DNA of 64,000 bases, from positions 310,001-374,000 of the forward strand of contig JADKHG010000001.1 in the NCBI GenBank assembly GCA_016721875.1. Reading direction: 5' to 3'. The position numbers and the translations under genes are program-made. The DNA is from Sphingomonadales bacterium (GTDB lineage Bacteria > Pseudomonadota > Alphaproteobacteria > Sphingomonadales > Sphingomonadaceae). This document shows positions 57,259 to 64,000 of the stretch, one piece after another; positions within the stretch are counted from its first letter, which is position 1; each line of letters begins with the position of its first letter. Below the pieces are notes generated by a model. That model had not been told where the DNA came from. It ran no database searches and saw nothing but the letters and a program-made list of their open reading frames with translations.

Positions 57259-58872
57259 CTATCTTTTGGCGAACCGGGAGGGTACCTTCGGATAGCAAGT
57301 CACAATATCGCCTAACGCACTGGTCAGAGGAGCAAGATGCGCCTCGAACGGTCGCCACTGATCAAAACCGTCCCGGTTTAGCGGGCGGCGCACTTGTTCA
57401 GAGCTAGGAGTTCTTACGGCGCGATCATTCTGGTAAAATCGCATACAGGCGTCTTCGAACGGCACGCCAACATAGTCCAGCAGCGCACTGATCTGCTGCT
57501 CGGGATCCTCGACAAGCTGTTCGTGAATAACCCGATATACCCGCCCCGGTTGTTCGACGTCAAAATGGGCCATAAAATCCACATAATCGGAATAGTAGCG
57601 GCCAAGATGTTCCAGATCATAGGCGAAGCCCTGCCCTCGCGCGAAATGCTGCTTAAAATTCGAAAAACAGCAGTCCATGGGATTGCGGCGCGCATCGATG
57701 ATCTTGGCGTTTGGGAGGATCAGCGAAATCAAACCGACATGCGCCCAATTATTTGGCAGCTTGTCGATGAACATCGACTTGTCCGATTTTCTGTGAATCC
57801 GCGTCCGCTGCAAATACTCCTCACCCATGCTCTTCAATTCAGCAGCTTCGATCGCTTCGATCCCTTGGCCGCGCGCACCAATGCGTGCCGCTAGGGCAGG
57901 AATATCGGCAAGCTCCGATGTTCCCTCAATCATCGAATGGCTCGATAATATCTGTTCGATCAATGTCGATCCCGCGCGTGGCATACCGACGATGAACACC
58001 GGATCGACGGCAAGATGTCCGGTTTTTCTGTGTCTGGCAAAAAATGCCGAAGTAAAGCTGGCCTTCGCGCGCTCTACCTGGCGGCTGGTTGTTTCAGGAT
58101 CATGGTCCTGCATGGCGCGACGCAGCATATTACCTGCGTTATAATGTTCAAAAGACGCGTCCGGTTGTTTCAATTCCTCGAAGGCTTTGCCCAGCGCAAA
58201 ATGAAGGTGCAGCTTGTCCTCAGACTTTAACCGTGGTGTATTCAGAGCATTTTCCATTGCGGAAATATCATGTTCGTCAAACCTGATCGTTTTCAGGTTG
58301 GCGAGACTCCACCAGACTTCGCCCAGCATCGGCGCGATCTCGAGAGCACGTCGATAGGCTGCGATACTTTCATCCAGCCGTCCAACCGTTTTCAGAACAT
58401 GACCATATGACATCCATATCTTAGGTTGCCCCGGAACGTCGGACAGCACCTTCTCATACAACGCGATTGCTTCTTGATAATCGCCCAGCCGACCGAGCGC
58501 TGCGGCCTTCAAATTGGAATTGGCCGAATGTGCAGGATCAAATTCCAGCAGTGCATCCAGCATTTCTAATGCTTCGGATGTCCGGTTCTGTCGATAAAGT
58601 ACCAAAGCAAGATTGGATCGCGCTGCTGTAAAGCCCGGTGCCAATTCCAGCGCGCGTCGCAAAAGATTCTCGGAATCCCTGTAACGCCCGATCCTCCCCG
58701 CCAGTTCAGCCAGCATACGCATCGCTGCGACATCGAAGGGGTCCGCTTTCAAATGCCTTTTGAGGAGTGGTTCCGCATCATGCAGCCGATTTTCGGCAAG
58801 GGCCAACGCCGCTTCGATCAGATCCGGGTTGCGCAATCCTGCATTGATATAGCGATCTTCCAAGCTTTGCAT
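57259..58872 (-). CDS. TPR-repeat sulfotransferase (537 aa)
   Basis: Start MQSLEDRYINAGLRNPDLIE. Residues 20-260 are TPR repeats (RALELAPGFTAARSNLALVL, AIALYEKVLSDVPGQPKIW). The sulfotransferase domain starts near 285 with DPVFIVGMPRAGSTLIEQIL, the PAPS 5'-phosphosulfate loop, and later IIDARRNPMDCCFSNFKQHF carries the 3'-phosphate binding block (RNPxDxxxS form). The protein would sulfonate a protein or glycan using PAPS. Its stop is within 90 bases of the TonB receptor start on the same strand, echoing the pairing at 1-4893. Intact frame. Confidence 0.9.
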   Translation of the reverse strand: MQSLEDRYINAGLRNPDLIEAALALAENRLHDAEPLLKRHLKADPFDVAAMRMLAELAGRIGRYRDSENLLRRALELAPGFTAARSNLALVLYRQNRTSEALEMLDALLEFDPAHSANSNLKAAALGRLGDYQEAIALYEKVLSDVPGQPKIWMSYGHVLKTVGRLDESIAAYRRALEIAPMLGEVWWSLANLKTIRFDEHDISAMENALNTPRLKSEDKLHLHFALGKAFEELKQPDASFEHYNAGNMLRRAMQDHDPETTSRQVERAKASFTSAFFARHRKTGHLAVDPVFIVGMPRAGSTLIEQILSSHSMIEGTSELADIPALAARIGARGQGIEAIEAAELKSMGEEYLQRTRIHRKSDKSMFIDKLPNNWAHVGLISLILPNAKIIDARRNPMDCCFSNFKQHFARGQGFAYDLEHLGRYYSDYVDFMAHFDVEQPGRVYRVIHEQLVEDPEQQISALLDYVGVPFEDACMRFYQNDRAVRTPSSEQVRRPLNRDGFDQWRPFEAHLAPLTSALGDIVTCYPKVPSRFAKR

Positions 58873-58881
58873 GAGGCCGAC

Positions 58882-59949
58882 CTAGCCCGCAATGTTGCCG
58901 TCGGCAACATGCAGGCGCAGGGCATCAGCCTTTATTGAATCAAACAATTCCGGTTCAGTACCGGTCATCCAGACTTGGCTCCCGGTCGCACGCAGCGCCT
59001 CGAACAAGGCAGCGCGGCGATCCGGGTCGAGGTGGGCAGCCACCTCATCAAGCAGCAAAACCGGCGGCGCTGTGCGCAATTCGCCCACCAGATTGGCATG
59101 CGCGATGATCAGCGACAGCAGCATCGCCTTTTGCTCTCCGGTCGAACATTGTCCGGCCGCTCCGCCATGTCCGGCATGATGTGCAACCAGATCGGCACGG
59201 TGCGGCCCGACCAGCGTACGACCGGCCGCGCGGTCGCGTTGGCGGAACTCCCGATAGCATTCAGCCAATGTTGCAGCATCATGCGGCGTGTCGCATTCAA
59301 GGTTGAGTTCGGGCCGGGCAAAGGGCAGATCGGGCATTGCCGAGATCGCCGCGTGCAAACGGGTGACGGTTTCACTGCGCGCTTGCGCCACAAGGCTACC
59401 CGCTTCAGCAAGCTGCATCTCGACGGCGTCAAACCATTGATTATCCCCCTGCCCTTCGGCGATCATGCGGTTGCGCTGGCGCAGTCCCTTTTCATAACGC
59501 GCGCTCGCCACGGCGTGTCCCGGATCAAGCGCCAGCACCAACCGGTCAAGAAAGCGCCTGCGCCCAGTGGCTCCTTCAACAAATATCCGGTCCATTGCCG
59601 GTGTTACCCACAGCACCGCCAGCCATTCAGCCAACGAAGCCGCCGATGCGGTGGCGCCATTGATATGAACGATCCGTCGATTGGGATTGGCCGCCTCGAC
59701 TGCGGTTCCGATGCGGTTGCCATCGAGTTCGGCGGATATGGCGAAACTGCCATCACCTCCACGCAGGGCCATTTCCTGGAATGCCGCCCGCCTGAGACCA
59801 CGCCCCGGAACCAGCAGCGACACCGCCTCCAATATATTGGTCTTGCCGGCACCATTGGGCCCATGGAGGATTACGAACGGATGTCGCGTCTGCAAAGCCA
59901 CCGAACGGTGGTTGCGGAATTGGGAAATGTCGAGCCGGTCGAGCGCCAT
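58882..59949 (-). CDS. recF: DNA replication and repair protein RecF
   Basis: Start ATG 59947-59949 gives MALDRLDISQFRNHRSVALQ, the RecF N-terminus; the Walker A loop is HGPNGAGKTNILEAV near residue 28. The family signature STGEQKAMLLSLIIAHANLV (ABC signature) and LLLDEVAAHLDPDRRAALFE (Walker B) follow. It loads RecA on gapped DNA with RecO and RecR. About 355 residues, normal length. It is next to a sulfotransferase gene, not to dnaN or gyrB as in many bacteria. Confidence 0.95.
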   Translation of the reverse strand: MALDRLDISQFRNHRSVALQTRHPFVILHGPNGAGKTNILEAVSLLVPGRGLRRAAFQEMALRGGDGSFAISAELDGNRIGTAVEAANPNRRIVHINGATASAASLAEWLAVLWVTPAMDRIFVEGATGRRRFLDRLVLALDPGHAVASARYEKGLRQRNRMIAEGQGDNQWFDAVEMQLAEAGSLVAQARSETVTRLHAAISAMPDLPFARPELNLECDTPHDAATLAECYREFRQRDRAAGRTLVGPHRADLVAHHAGHGGAAGQCSTGEQKAMLLSLIIAHANLVGELRTAPPVLLLDEVAAHLDPDRRAALFEALRATGSQVWMTGTEPELFDSIKADALRLHVADGNIAG

Positions 59950-60105
59950 CGTCGATTGACCTATACGGCAATCTATCCGGGTCAACCGCCAAAGTTCGCT
60001 TCAAACCCGAAACGCTCATAACGGCTCAAGCTGATTGCGGATAGTTGGTGTATTTTCCTAATATTCAGCTTTGTAAAATCACCTGCAATTTGATGTCAAT
60101 CACTT

Positions 60106-60125
60106 AACATATTGTATTATATGTT
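60106..60125. promoter_or_regulatory. AT-rich palindrome upstream of the sigma-54-like promoter
   Basis: AACATAT-TGTATT-ATATGTT has perfect 7-base arms. It ends 11 bases before the -24 element of the promoter at 60136-60152. It may bind a regulator; the position is closer than usual for an enhancer-binding protein site. Confidence 0.45.
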
Positions 60126-60135
60126 TTTTCATAGA

Positions 60136-60152
60136 CTGGCACGATCTCTGCA
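60136..60152 (+). promoter_or_regulatory. Sigma-54-like (-24/-12) promoter for the PspC operon
   Basis: CTGGCACGATCTCTGCA has GG at -24 and GC at -12 with the correct 10-base spacing, differing from the consensus YTGGCACGrNNNTTGCW at one position. The first micro-protein ATG lies at 60206, about 45 bases after the expected start of transcription. Sigma-54 control of psp genes is established for enterobacteria. Confidence 0.7.
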
Positions 60153-60205
60153 ATATCGCTGGCATACCGGGAAACCGGAAATTGAACATCTGAAAGGAAT
60201 TTGAA

Positions 60206-60325
60206 ATGACCATTGCGACCCGCCACCAGTTCACCGCACTTGTAGCAGCCCTGTTCTGCGCATTTGTCACCGTCGGCACCAGCGTTGCCCCCGCAATCGC
60301 CCCGGCAGCCAATCTCTTAGCCTGA
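60206..60325 (+). CDS. Hydrophobic micro-protein A (39 aa)
   Basis: MTIATRHQFTALVAALFCAF then VTVGTSVAPAIAPAANLLA. One hydrophobic stretch spans about residues 10-28. It has a GAAAGGA ribosome site 9 bases before the ATG. The next gene encodes a clear paralogue with the shared FCAFVTVGTSxAPAIAP core, so this is a real gene despite its length. It may be an inner-membrane or exported peptide; function unknown. Confidence 0.75.
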   Translation: MTIATRHQFTALVAALFCAFVTVGTSVAPAIAPAANLLA

Positions 60326-60353
60326 CCGCTAAGCTCCAATAAAGGACATCATC

Positions 60354-60485
60354 ATGACCTCGACCCATCGCACCCAGTTGTTTTCGCTGATCGCCGCAAT
60401 TTTTTGTGCCTTCGTCACAGTCGGCACCAGCATCGCCCCGGCAATCGCGCCTTCGACAACGACTTCAACCGCCAATATCGCCTGA
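60354..60485 (+). CDS. Hydrophobic micro-protein B (43 aa), paralogue of A
   Basis: MTSTHRTQLFSLIAAIFCAF then VTVGTSIAPAIAPSTTTSTA NIA. It shares RxQxxxLxAAxFCAFVTVGT-S-APAIAP with the micro-protein 28 bases upstream. Ribosome site AAAGGA precedes it by 9 bases. The pair arose by tandem duplication and is followed by the PspC gene, 30 bases downstream. Confidence 0.75.
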   Translation: MTSTHRTQLFSLIAAIFCAFVTVGTSIAPAIAPSTTTSTANIA

Positions 60486-60515
60486 CACCAACCCAATTAT
60501 TTGAAAGGACCTAAA

Positions 60516-60692
60516 ATGACCAAACTCAGCCTGAACCGCGCAAACAAGAAAATCCTCGGCGTTTGCGCGGGACTGTCGGACTGGAGCGGCATTGATGTGA
60601 CAGTAATGCGCGTATTTTTCGTGCTTGCCACACTACTCGGCTTTGGTTCGGCATTGCTCGTTTATATCGCACTCGGCCTCATTCTCGACTGA
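60516..60692 (+). CDS. pspC: PspC-domain membrane protein (58 aa)
   Basis: The start ATG 60516 (MTKLSLNRANKKILGVCAGL) has a GAAAGGA site 8 bases upstream. It is a compact PspC domain: GVCAGLSDWSGIDVTVMRVF then a hydrophobic helix FVLATLLGFGSALLVYIALG. PspC proteins sense inner-membrane stress. The upstream longer start (MKGPKM) at 60501 is less likely. It ends the three-gene operon behind the sigma-54-like promoter. A divergent recF lies on the other side. Confidence 0.92.
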   Translation: MTKLSLNRANKKILGVCAGLSDWSGIDVTVMRVFFVLATLLGFGSALLVYIALGLILD

Positions 60693-60777
60693 TAAGGAAA
60701 TAGTAGGCTTTTGCGGGCATACCACAGCAAAGCTGGCTATAATTGCAGCCACTTCAAAATTTTGAAGGGTGTGTTTG

Positions 60778-61122
60778 ATGATCGAGGGGAATTGGAAAGC
60801 GGGAGTGAGCGACGATATTTTCAACTCTCGCCGCTATGATCGCGGCGATGTGAGAATTCTCGCGGACGTCCGGGAAAAGGGCTTTGGCCACCACAAGGCG
60901 GTGGTTGAGGACCTGTCCTGTTCCGGCTGCCGACTTAACACACCCATGTATCTGAACCCCGACCGCACACTTTACATCACCATTCCGGGTTTTTCTGCAC
61001 TTGAAGCGCGCATCGCCTGGCGGCGTAACGACGAATATGGCTGCCACTTTGTCAATCCGTTGCACGAAGCCATTTTTGATCACATAGTGGCGAAACATCC
61101 AAGTCTGGCCGGCAATCGCTAA
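60778..61122 (+). CDS. PilZ-domain protein (114 aa)
   Basis: Start ATG 60778 (MIEGNWKAGVSDDIFNSRRY). It carries the cyclic-di-GMP motif pair RRYDR (RxxxR) and DLSCSGCRL (D/NxSxxG), followed by LYITIPGFSALEARIAWRRN and YGCHFV. It is a lone PilZ domain, so it should bind cyclic-di-GMP and act on a partner. A GAAGGG ribosome site is 11 bases upstream. It is 85 bases after pspC with no evident terminator. Confidence 0.9.
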   Translation: MIEGNWKAGVSDDIFNSRRYDRGDVRILADVREKGFGHHKAVVEDLSCSGCRLNTPMYLNPDRTLYITIPGFSALEARIAWRRNDEYGCHFVNPLHEAIFDHIVAKHPSLAGNR

Positions 61123-61203
61123 GGGTTTCGTCTGAATCTGAAATTTCCGAAAGATCGAGTTTACCCGCGCAAGCGGCGTCCGTTTTTCGCGCCCCTTTTT
61201 CTG

Positions 61204-61689
61204 TTGCTGATAATGCTGGTCGCGGGATGGTATTACGCACAATCCGCAGATCAACGAGAAACAGTTTCGGCCTCGGGGCAGAAAATCCTGATCGCTGATG
61301 GCGATAGTTTTGCCTTTGGCTCCCGCAAAATGCGGCTCGACGGCATAGATGCCCCGGAATATCGGCAGCTATGCACCGACGAAGCCGGGCGCGACTGGGA
61401 ATGCGGCAAAGCAGCCCGGGCTTCGCTCGAAAAGCTGATGCTGGAGCCCGATCTGCAGTGCGAAGTTGAGGTGCATGACAAATATGCCCGCGCGCTCGCC
61501 ACCTGTCGCACAGCCCATACCGCAGACGTCGCTGCTGCTCAGGTCAGCGAAGGCCTGGCCGTCAGCCACGAATTTAACGGCATGCGTGATTATGGAGACC
61601 AGGAAGATGTCGCCCGCACCGCTCGCAAAGGCATTTGGCGCGGACCCTTTCAGCGCCCCGAAGAGTGGCGCGCCGAACACCAGCGGTAA
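61204..61689 (+). CDS. Thermonuclease-family (SNase-like) nuclease, membrane-anchored or secreted
   Basis: The N-terminal hydrophobic segment LLLIMLVAGWYYAQ is preceded in frame by basic residues (RKRRPFF), suggesting a longer signal anchor with a non-ATG start; a TTG at 61204 and an ATG at 61213 are visible candidates. The SNase core is IADGDSFAFGSRKMRLDGIDAPE (split here: RLDGIDAPE and EVHDKYARALATC), with the catalytic arginine in KMRLDG and arginine in KYARALA. It cuts DNA or RNA with calcium. About 160 residues. The stop faces the minus-strand gene at 61696. Confidence 0.85.
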   Translation: MLIMLVAGWYYAQSADQRETVSASGQKILIADGDSFAFGSRKMRLDGIDAPEYRQLCTDEAGRDWECGKAARASLEKLMLEPDLQCEVEVHDKYARALATCRTAHTADVAAAQVSEGLAVSHEFNGMRDYGDQEDVARTARKGIWRGPFQRPEEWRAEHQR

Positions 61690-61695
61690 TTCTGC

Positions 61696-62367
61696 TCAAA
61701 AAATGGCGTCGGAAAAGCTCGCGATGCTGCGACCAGCTGCTTCGTTCAACTTGTGAACAAATTCACCACGCGTGATCGGCTTGCCGCGCGCCGCTGCTGT
61801 GCGATCATACGCCTTCATCGCCACCGGTGCGACGCCAGCACCGGGAAAACAGGCGACTGCCTGCTCCCATGTTACGGTCGAGCCGGCCGCAAGCGGCTTT
61901 GCCTTTACCTTACTCGATGAAACAACGAACTTGGTTCCGATCAATATCCGGCATGCGGGCATGGGATTGGTCGCTTGTTCGAACGATTTTACCGCCGTCG
62001 CAGTGACAGATTCTGCATCATTTTTGGGCGTTTCATATAATAAGCCATCGATGGCACCATTGGCTTGCATCGCGAGTGATTCAAATATGGAAACGAGCAA
62101 AACCTTGGCCTCAGCCCCGGTTATCGTCCAATCCTTGTGAATGCTGTTGTCAGTGTAGACAATTCCCGACACGGAAAAATCTTCGACCAAAGTCTCGGCT
62201 GCTCCGTAGACGATTTGATCAAGTTCATTGCCGCTTTCTGGATCAAGGTCCGCAATCTGCCCAGCAGAGAAAATCGGCTCGTCTGACAGTGGCGGACGCG
62301 GTGCGGCATGAAGCGGCATGGCAATCGTCGCTGCTGCACAGAAAAATGACATAAGCTTCAACCGCAT
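61696..62367 (-). CDS. Secreted protein of unknown function (223 aa)
   Basis: Start ATG 62365-62367 gives MRLKLMSFFCAAATIAMPLH with a signal peptide ending HAAPRP. The mature chain has no recognised domain. It includes DWTITGAEAKVLLVSIFESL and KSFEQATNPMPACRILIGTK. A single ribosome-like GGGGATC lies before the ATG. Not recognised; possibly a periplasmic stress protein. It converges on the nuclease gene with 6 bases between. Confidence 0.7.
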   Translation of the reverse strand: MRLKLMSFFCAAATIAMPLHAAPRPPLSDEPIFSAGQIADLDPESGNELDQIVYGAAETLVEDFSVSGIVYTDNSIHKDWTITGAEAKVLLVSIFESLAMQANGAIDGLLYETPKNDAESVTATAVKSFEQATNPMPACRILIGTKFVVSSSKVKAKPLAAGSTVTWEQAVACFPGAGVAPVAMKAYDRTAAARGKPITRGEFVHKLNEAAGRSIASFSDAIF

Positions 62368-62450
62368 TCTGATCCCCCAAAGTCCCATATTGTATTGGGA
62401 ACGGGATAGCCCGCTTACTTGCCAAATGCTTGTAATTTTACGCTACCGGA

Positions 62451-63581
62451 TCACGCCACCCGTCGCACAAATACGCTGCCTGCCGAATAGCCCGCTCCGA
62501 AGGAGCAGATCAGCCCGATATCGCCCGCCTTCAGATCGTCATTATGTTTGTGAAAGGCAATGATTGATCCCGCGCTTGAGGTATTGGCATAGGTGTCGAG
62601 CACCGTCGGACTTTCATCCTCATTCGCCTCATGCCCCAGCACGCGTTGCGAAATCAGGCGGTTCATGCCTTGATTGGCCTGATGCAACCAAAGGCGGCGC
62701 AGCGCTTCGCTCGACAGACCCAGATCAGCGGCATGATCGACAATCATTTGCGCGACCATCGGCACCACTTCCTTGAAAACCTTGCGCCCTTCCTGCACGA
62801 ACAGCTTGTCCGTACGCGGACCGCTTTGATCGATCGGCCCCTTGCCTTCCGCACGGTTGAGGAAGCCGAAATTGTTGCGGATATTGTTGCTATATTGCGT
62901 CTTCAGGCGGGTGCCTAATATTTCCCAGTGGCAGGTCGGCGCCAACTCCTTGGACTCGACAAGGATCGCGGTGGCCACGTCGCCAAAGATGAAATGGCTG
63001 TCGCGGTCACGCCAGTTCAAATGGCCTGAGGTGATTTCGGGATTAACCACCAGCACCGAACGCGCATTGCCGCTGCGAATATAATCGGCGGCGGTCTGGA
63101 TGCCAAAGGTTGCCGACGAACAGGCAACATTGATATCGAAGCCGAAGCCACGCTCCATCCCGAGTTCATGCTGGATTTCCACCGCCATCGCCGGATAGGC
63201 GCGCTGCATGTTAGACGCCGCACATAGCACCGCATCGACATCAGCAATATCACGCCCCGCTTTTGCCAGCGCGTCGCGGCACGCAGCAACGCCGATTTCC
63301 GCCATCAATGAGATTTGCTCATTCGGCCGCTCGGCATAGCGCGGCTCCATGATCGCGGGATCGACGATGGCTCTTTTGTCGATGACATGCCGCGACTGGA
63401 TGCCGCTGGCTTTTTCGATGAACTCGACCGAGCTGTGCACCAATGGCTCGGCGTCAGGATTCTTAGCATTGTACAGATCAACATAGGCGTTGAAGCTTTC
63501 GACCAATTCCTGATTGGTGATGATATCCGACGGCGTAAAAAGACCCGTCGCCGAAATGACCGGTGTAAAGGCGTTTGTCAT
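62451..63581 (-). CDS. Beta-ketoacyl-ACP synthase III-type enzyme (376 aa)
   Basis: Start ATG 63579-63581 (MTNAFTPVISATGLFTPSDI). The catalytic triad is Cys in NVACSSATFGIQ, His in LWLHQANQGMNRL and Asn in DTYANTSSAGSII. FNAYVDLYNAKNPDAEP, HSSVEFIEKASGIQSRHVID and IMEPRYAERPNEQISLM match the larger FabH-like group (PA3286 of Pseudomonas) that links beta-oxidation acyl-CoA to fatty acid synthesis. The role would be condensation of an acyl-CoA with malonyl-ACP. The acyltransferase gene at 63706 is divergent. Confidence 0.88.
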   Translation of the reverse strand: MTNAFTPVISATGLFTPSDIITNQELVESFNAYVDLYNAKNPDAEPLVHSSVEFIEKASGIQSRHVIDKRAIVDPAIMEPRYAERPNEQISLMAEIGVAACRDALAKAGRDIADVDAVLCAASNMQRAYPAMAVEIQHELGMERGFGFDINVACSSATFGIQTAADYIRSGNARSVLVVNPEITSGHLNWRDRDSHFIFGDVATAILVESKELAPTCHWEILGTRLKTQYSNNIRNNFGFLNRAEGKGPIDQSGPRTDKLFVQEGRKVFKEVVPMVAQMIVDHAADLGLSSEALRRLWLHQANQGMNRLISQRVLGHEANEDESPTVLDTYANTSSAGSIIAFHKHNDDLKAGDIGLICSFGAGYSAGSVFVRRVA

Positions 63582-63705
63582 AGCAATCCCGCTTCGTCTG
63601 TTCTTATCGCTGCCGACTAGCGCCGGGCGAAACAGGAAACAACCCAATTGCTTTTAGCCGCGCACCCGTCCAGAGCGGTGTTTAGAGAGGAAGGTTATAC
63701 GCCCC

Positions 63706-64000
63706 ATGGCATTGGAGCAAAGGCGACCCAGCCTGTTGTCGCGTTTTGCGCGGTGGGCGATAGTCGGCATCTATAAACGCGCAGGCTGGACTGCCATCGG
63801 TTCTGTGCCCGAACCGCGCCGTTTCGTGCTGGTGGCCGCTCCCCATACGTCAAACTGGGATTTTCTCTATTTCATGGGTCTGACCGAAGAACTTGGAATC
63901 ATGCCCTATTTCATGGCGAAAAAACCACTGTTTCGCTGGCCCTGGAAGAATTTCCTGCTCGACATGGGCGGGGTGCCGGTCGACCGTAAGAGCAGCCATA
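63706..64000 (+). CDS. Lysophospholipid acyltransferase (PlsC-like), N-terminus only
   Basis: ATG 63706 with GGAAGG site upstream. MALEQRRPSLLSRFARWAIV leads to VLVAAPHTSNWDFLYFMGLT, where HTSNWD is the HX4D active-site motif of glycerolipid acyltransferases, then PYFMAKKPLFRWPWKNFLLD and MGGVPVDR. The rest lies beyond the window. It should move an acyl chain to a lysophospholipid or related acceptor. Confidence 0.88.
   Translation, partial: MALEQRRPSLLSRFARWAIVGIYKRAGWTAIGSVPEPRRFVLVAAPHTSNWDFLYFMGLTEELGIMPYFMAKKPLFRWPWKNFLLDMGGVPVDRKSSH

Noticed and set aside
57250..57270. Palindrome TTGCACAAATGCAA as receptor operator
   Set aside because: The arms are only 5 bases and lie at the gene boundary; too weak to call.
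60100..60339. Minus-strand frame of 79 codons opposite the micro-proteins
   Set aside because: It is antisense to two paralogous plus-strand genes with good ribosome sites.
1..64000. CRISPR arrays or intact transposases
   Set aside because: No regularly spaced direct repeats and no transposase catalytic pattern were seen on either strand.

Overview
The window looks like chromosomal DNA of an alphaproteobacterium of the order Sphingomonadales, close to Sphingopyxis, Sphingorhabdus or Novosphingobium. This is inferred from the many large TonB-dependent receptors with QD/QE-rich plug starts, a tryptophan-halogenase-like gene beside such a receptor, the FnrN-cbb3 oxidase cluster, the large 1.55-kDa-residue-class NAD-glutamate dehydrogenase and the codon style. 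The species cannot be fixed from sequence reading alone.

Layout. 1-5.4 kb: a TPR-sulfotransferase gene cut by the window edge, a MITE-like palindromic element at its start codon, a TonB receptor, tRNA-Arg(CCG) and a serine-recombinase remnant. 5.8-19.9 kb: a beta-glucan (laminarin-like) utilisation locus with halogenase, TonB receptor, GH16 endoglucanase, LacI regulator, two or three MFS transporters, a GH3 glucosidase lipoprotein and a ROK sugar kinase. LacI-type operators lie before the receptor/halogenase pair and before the GH3 gene. 19.9-22.8 kb: a junction where an MFS gene and an outer-membrane protein gene are both truncated, a low-GC gap, then an acyl-CoA dehydrogenase.

22.9-34.9 kb: a microaerobic respiration block with an FNR-type regulator, ccoNOQP, ccoGHIS, a small Cys-rich secreted protein, ompW, a universal stress protein and hemN. 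Consensus FNR boxes precede ccoN and lie between the divergent usp and hemN genes. 35-47.3 kb: amino-acid catabolism, with an ALDH7-type aminoadipate-semialdehyde dehydrogenase and glutaryl-CoA dehydrogenase (lysine), NAD-glutamate dehydrogenase, a glutamate/dicarboxylate symporter, a kynureninase-like enzyme and tryptophan 2,3-dioxygenase. A cytochrome P450 sits among them.

47.5-58.9 kb: a giant DUF11-repeat surface protein, a TetR/Rieske-oxygenase/FAD-oxidoreductase divergon with a clear operator, and a second TonB receptor paired with a TPR-sulfotransferase. 58.9-64 kb: recF, two tandem paralogous micro-proteins plus a PspC-domain protein behind a sigma-54-like promoter, a PilZ protein, a secreted nuclease, a KAS III enzyme and the start of an acyltransferase.

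A striking global feature is that at least eleven genes, including hemN and fixH, carry single-base frameshifts, most in short homopolymers. Sequencing or assembly error is the simplest explanation, so those genes may be intact in the organism.
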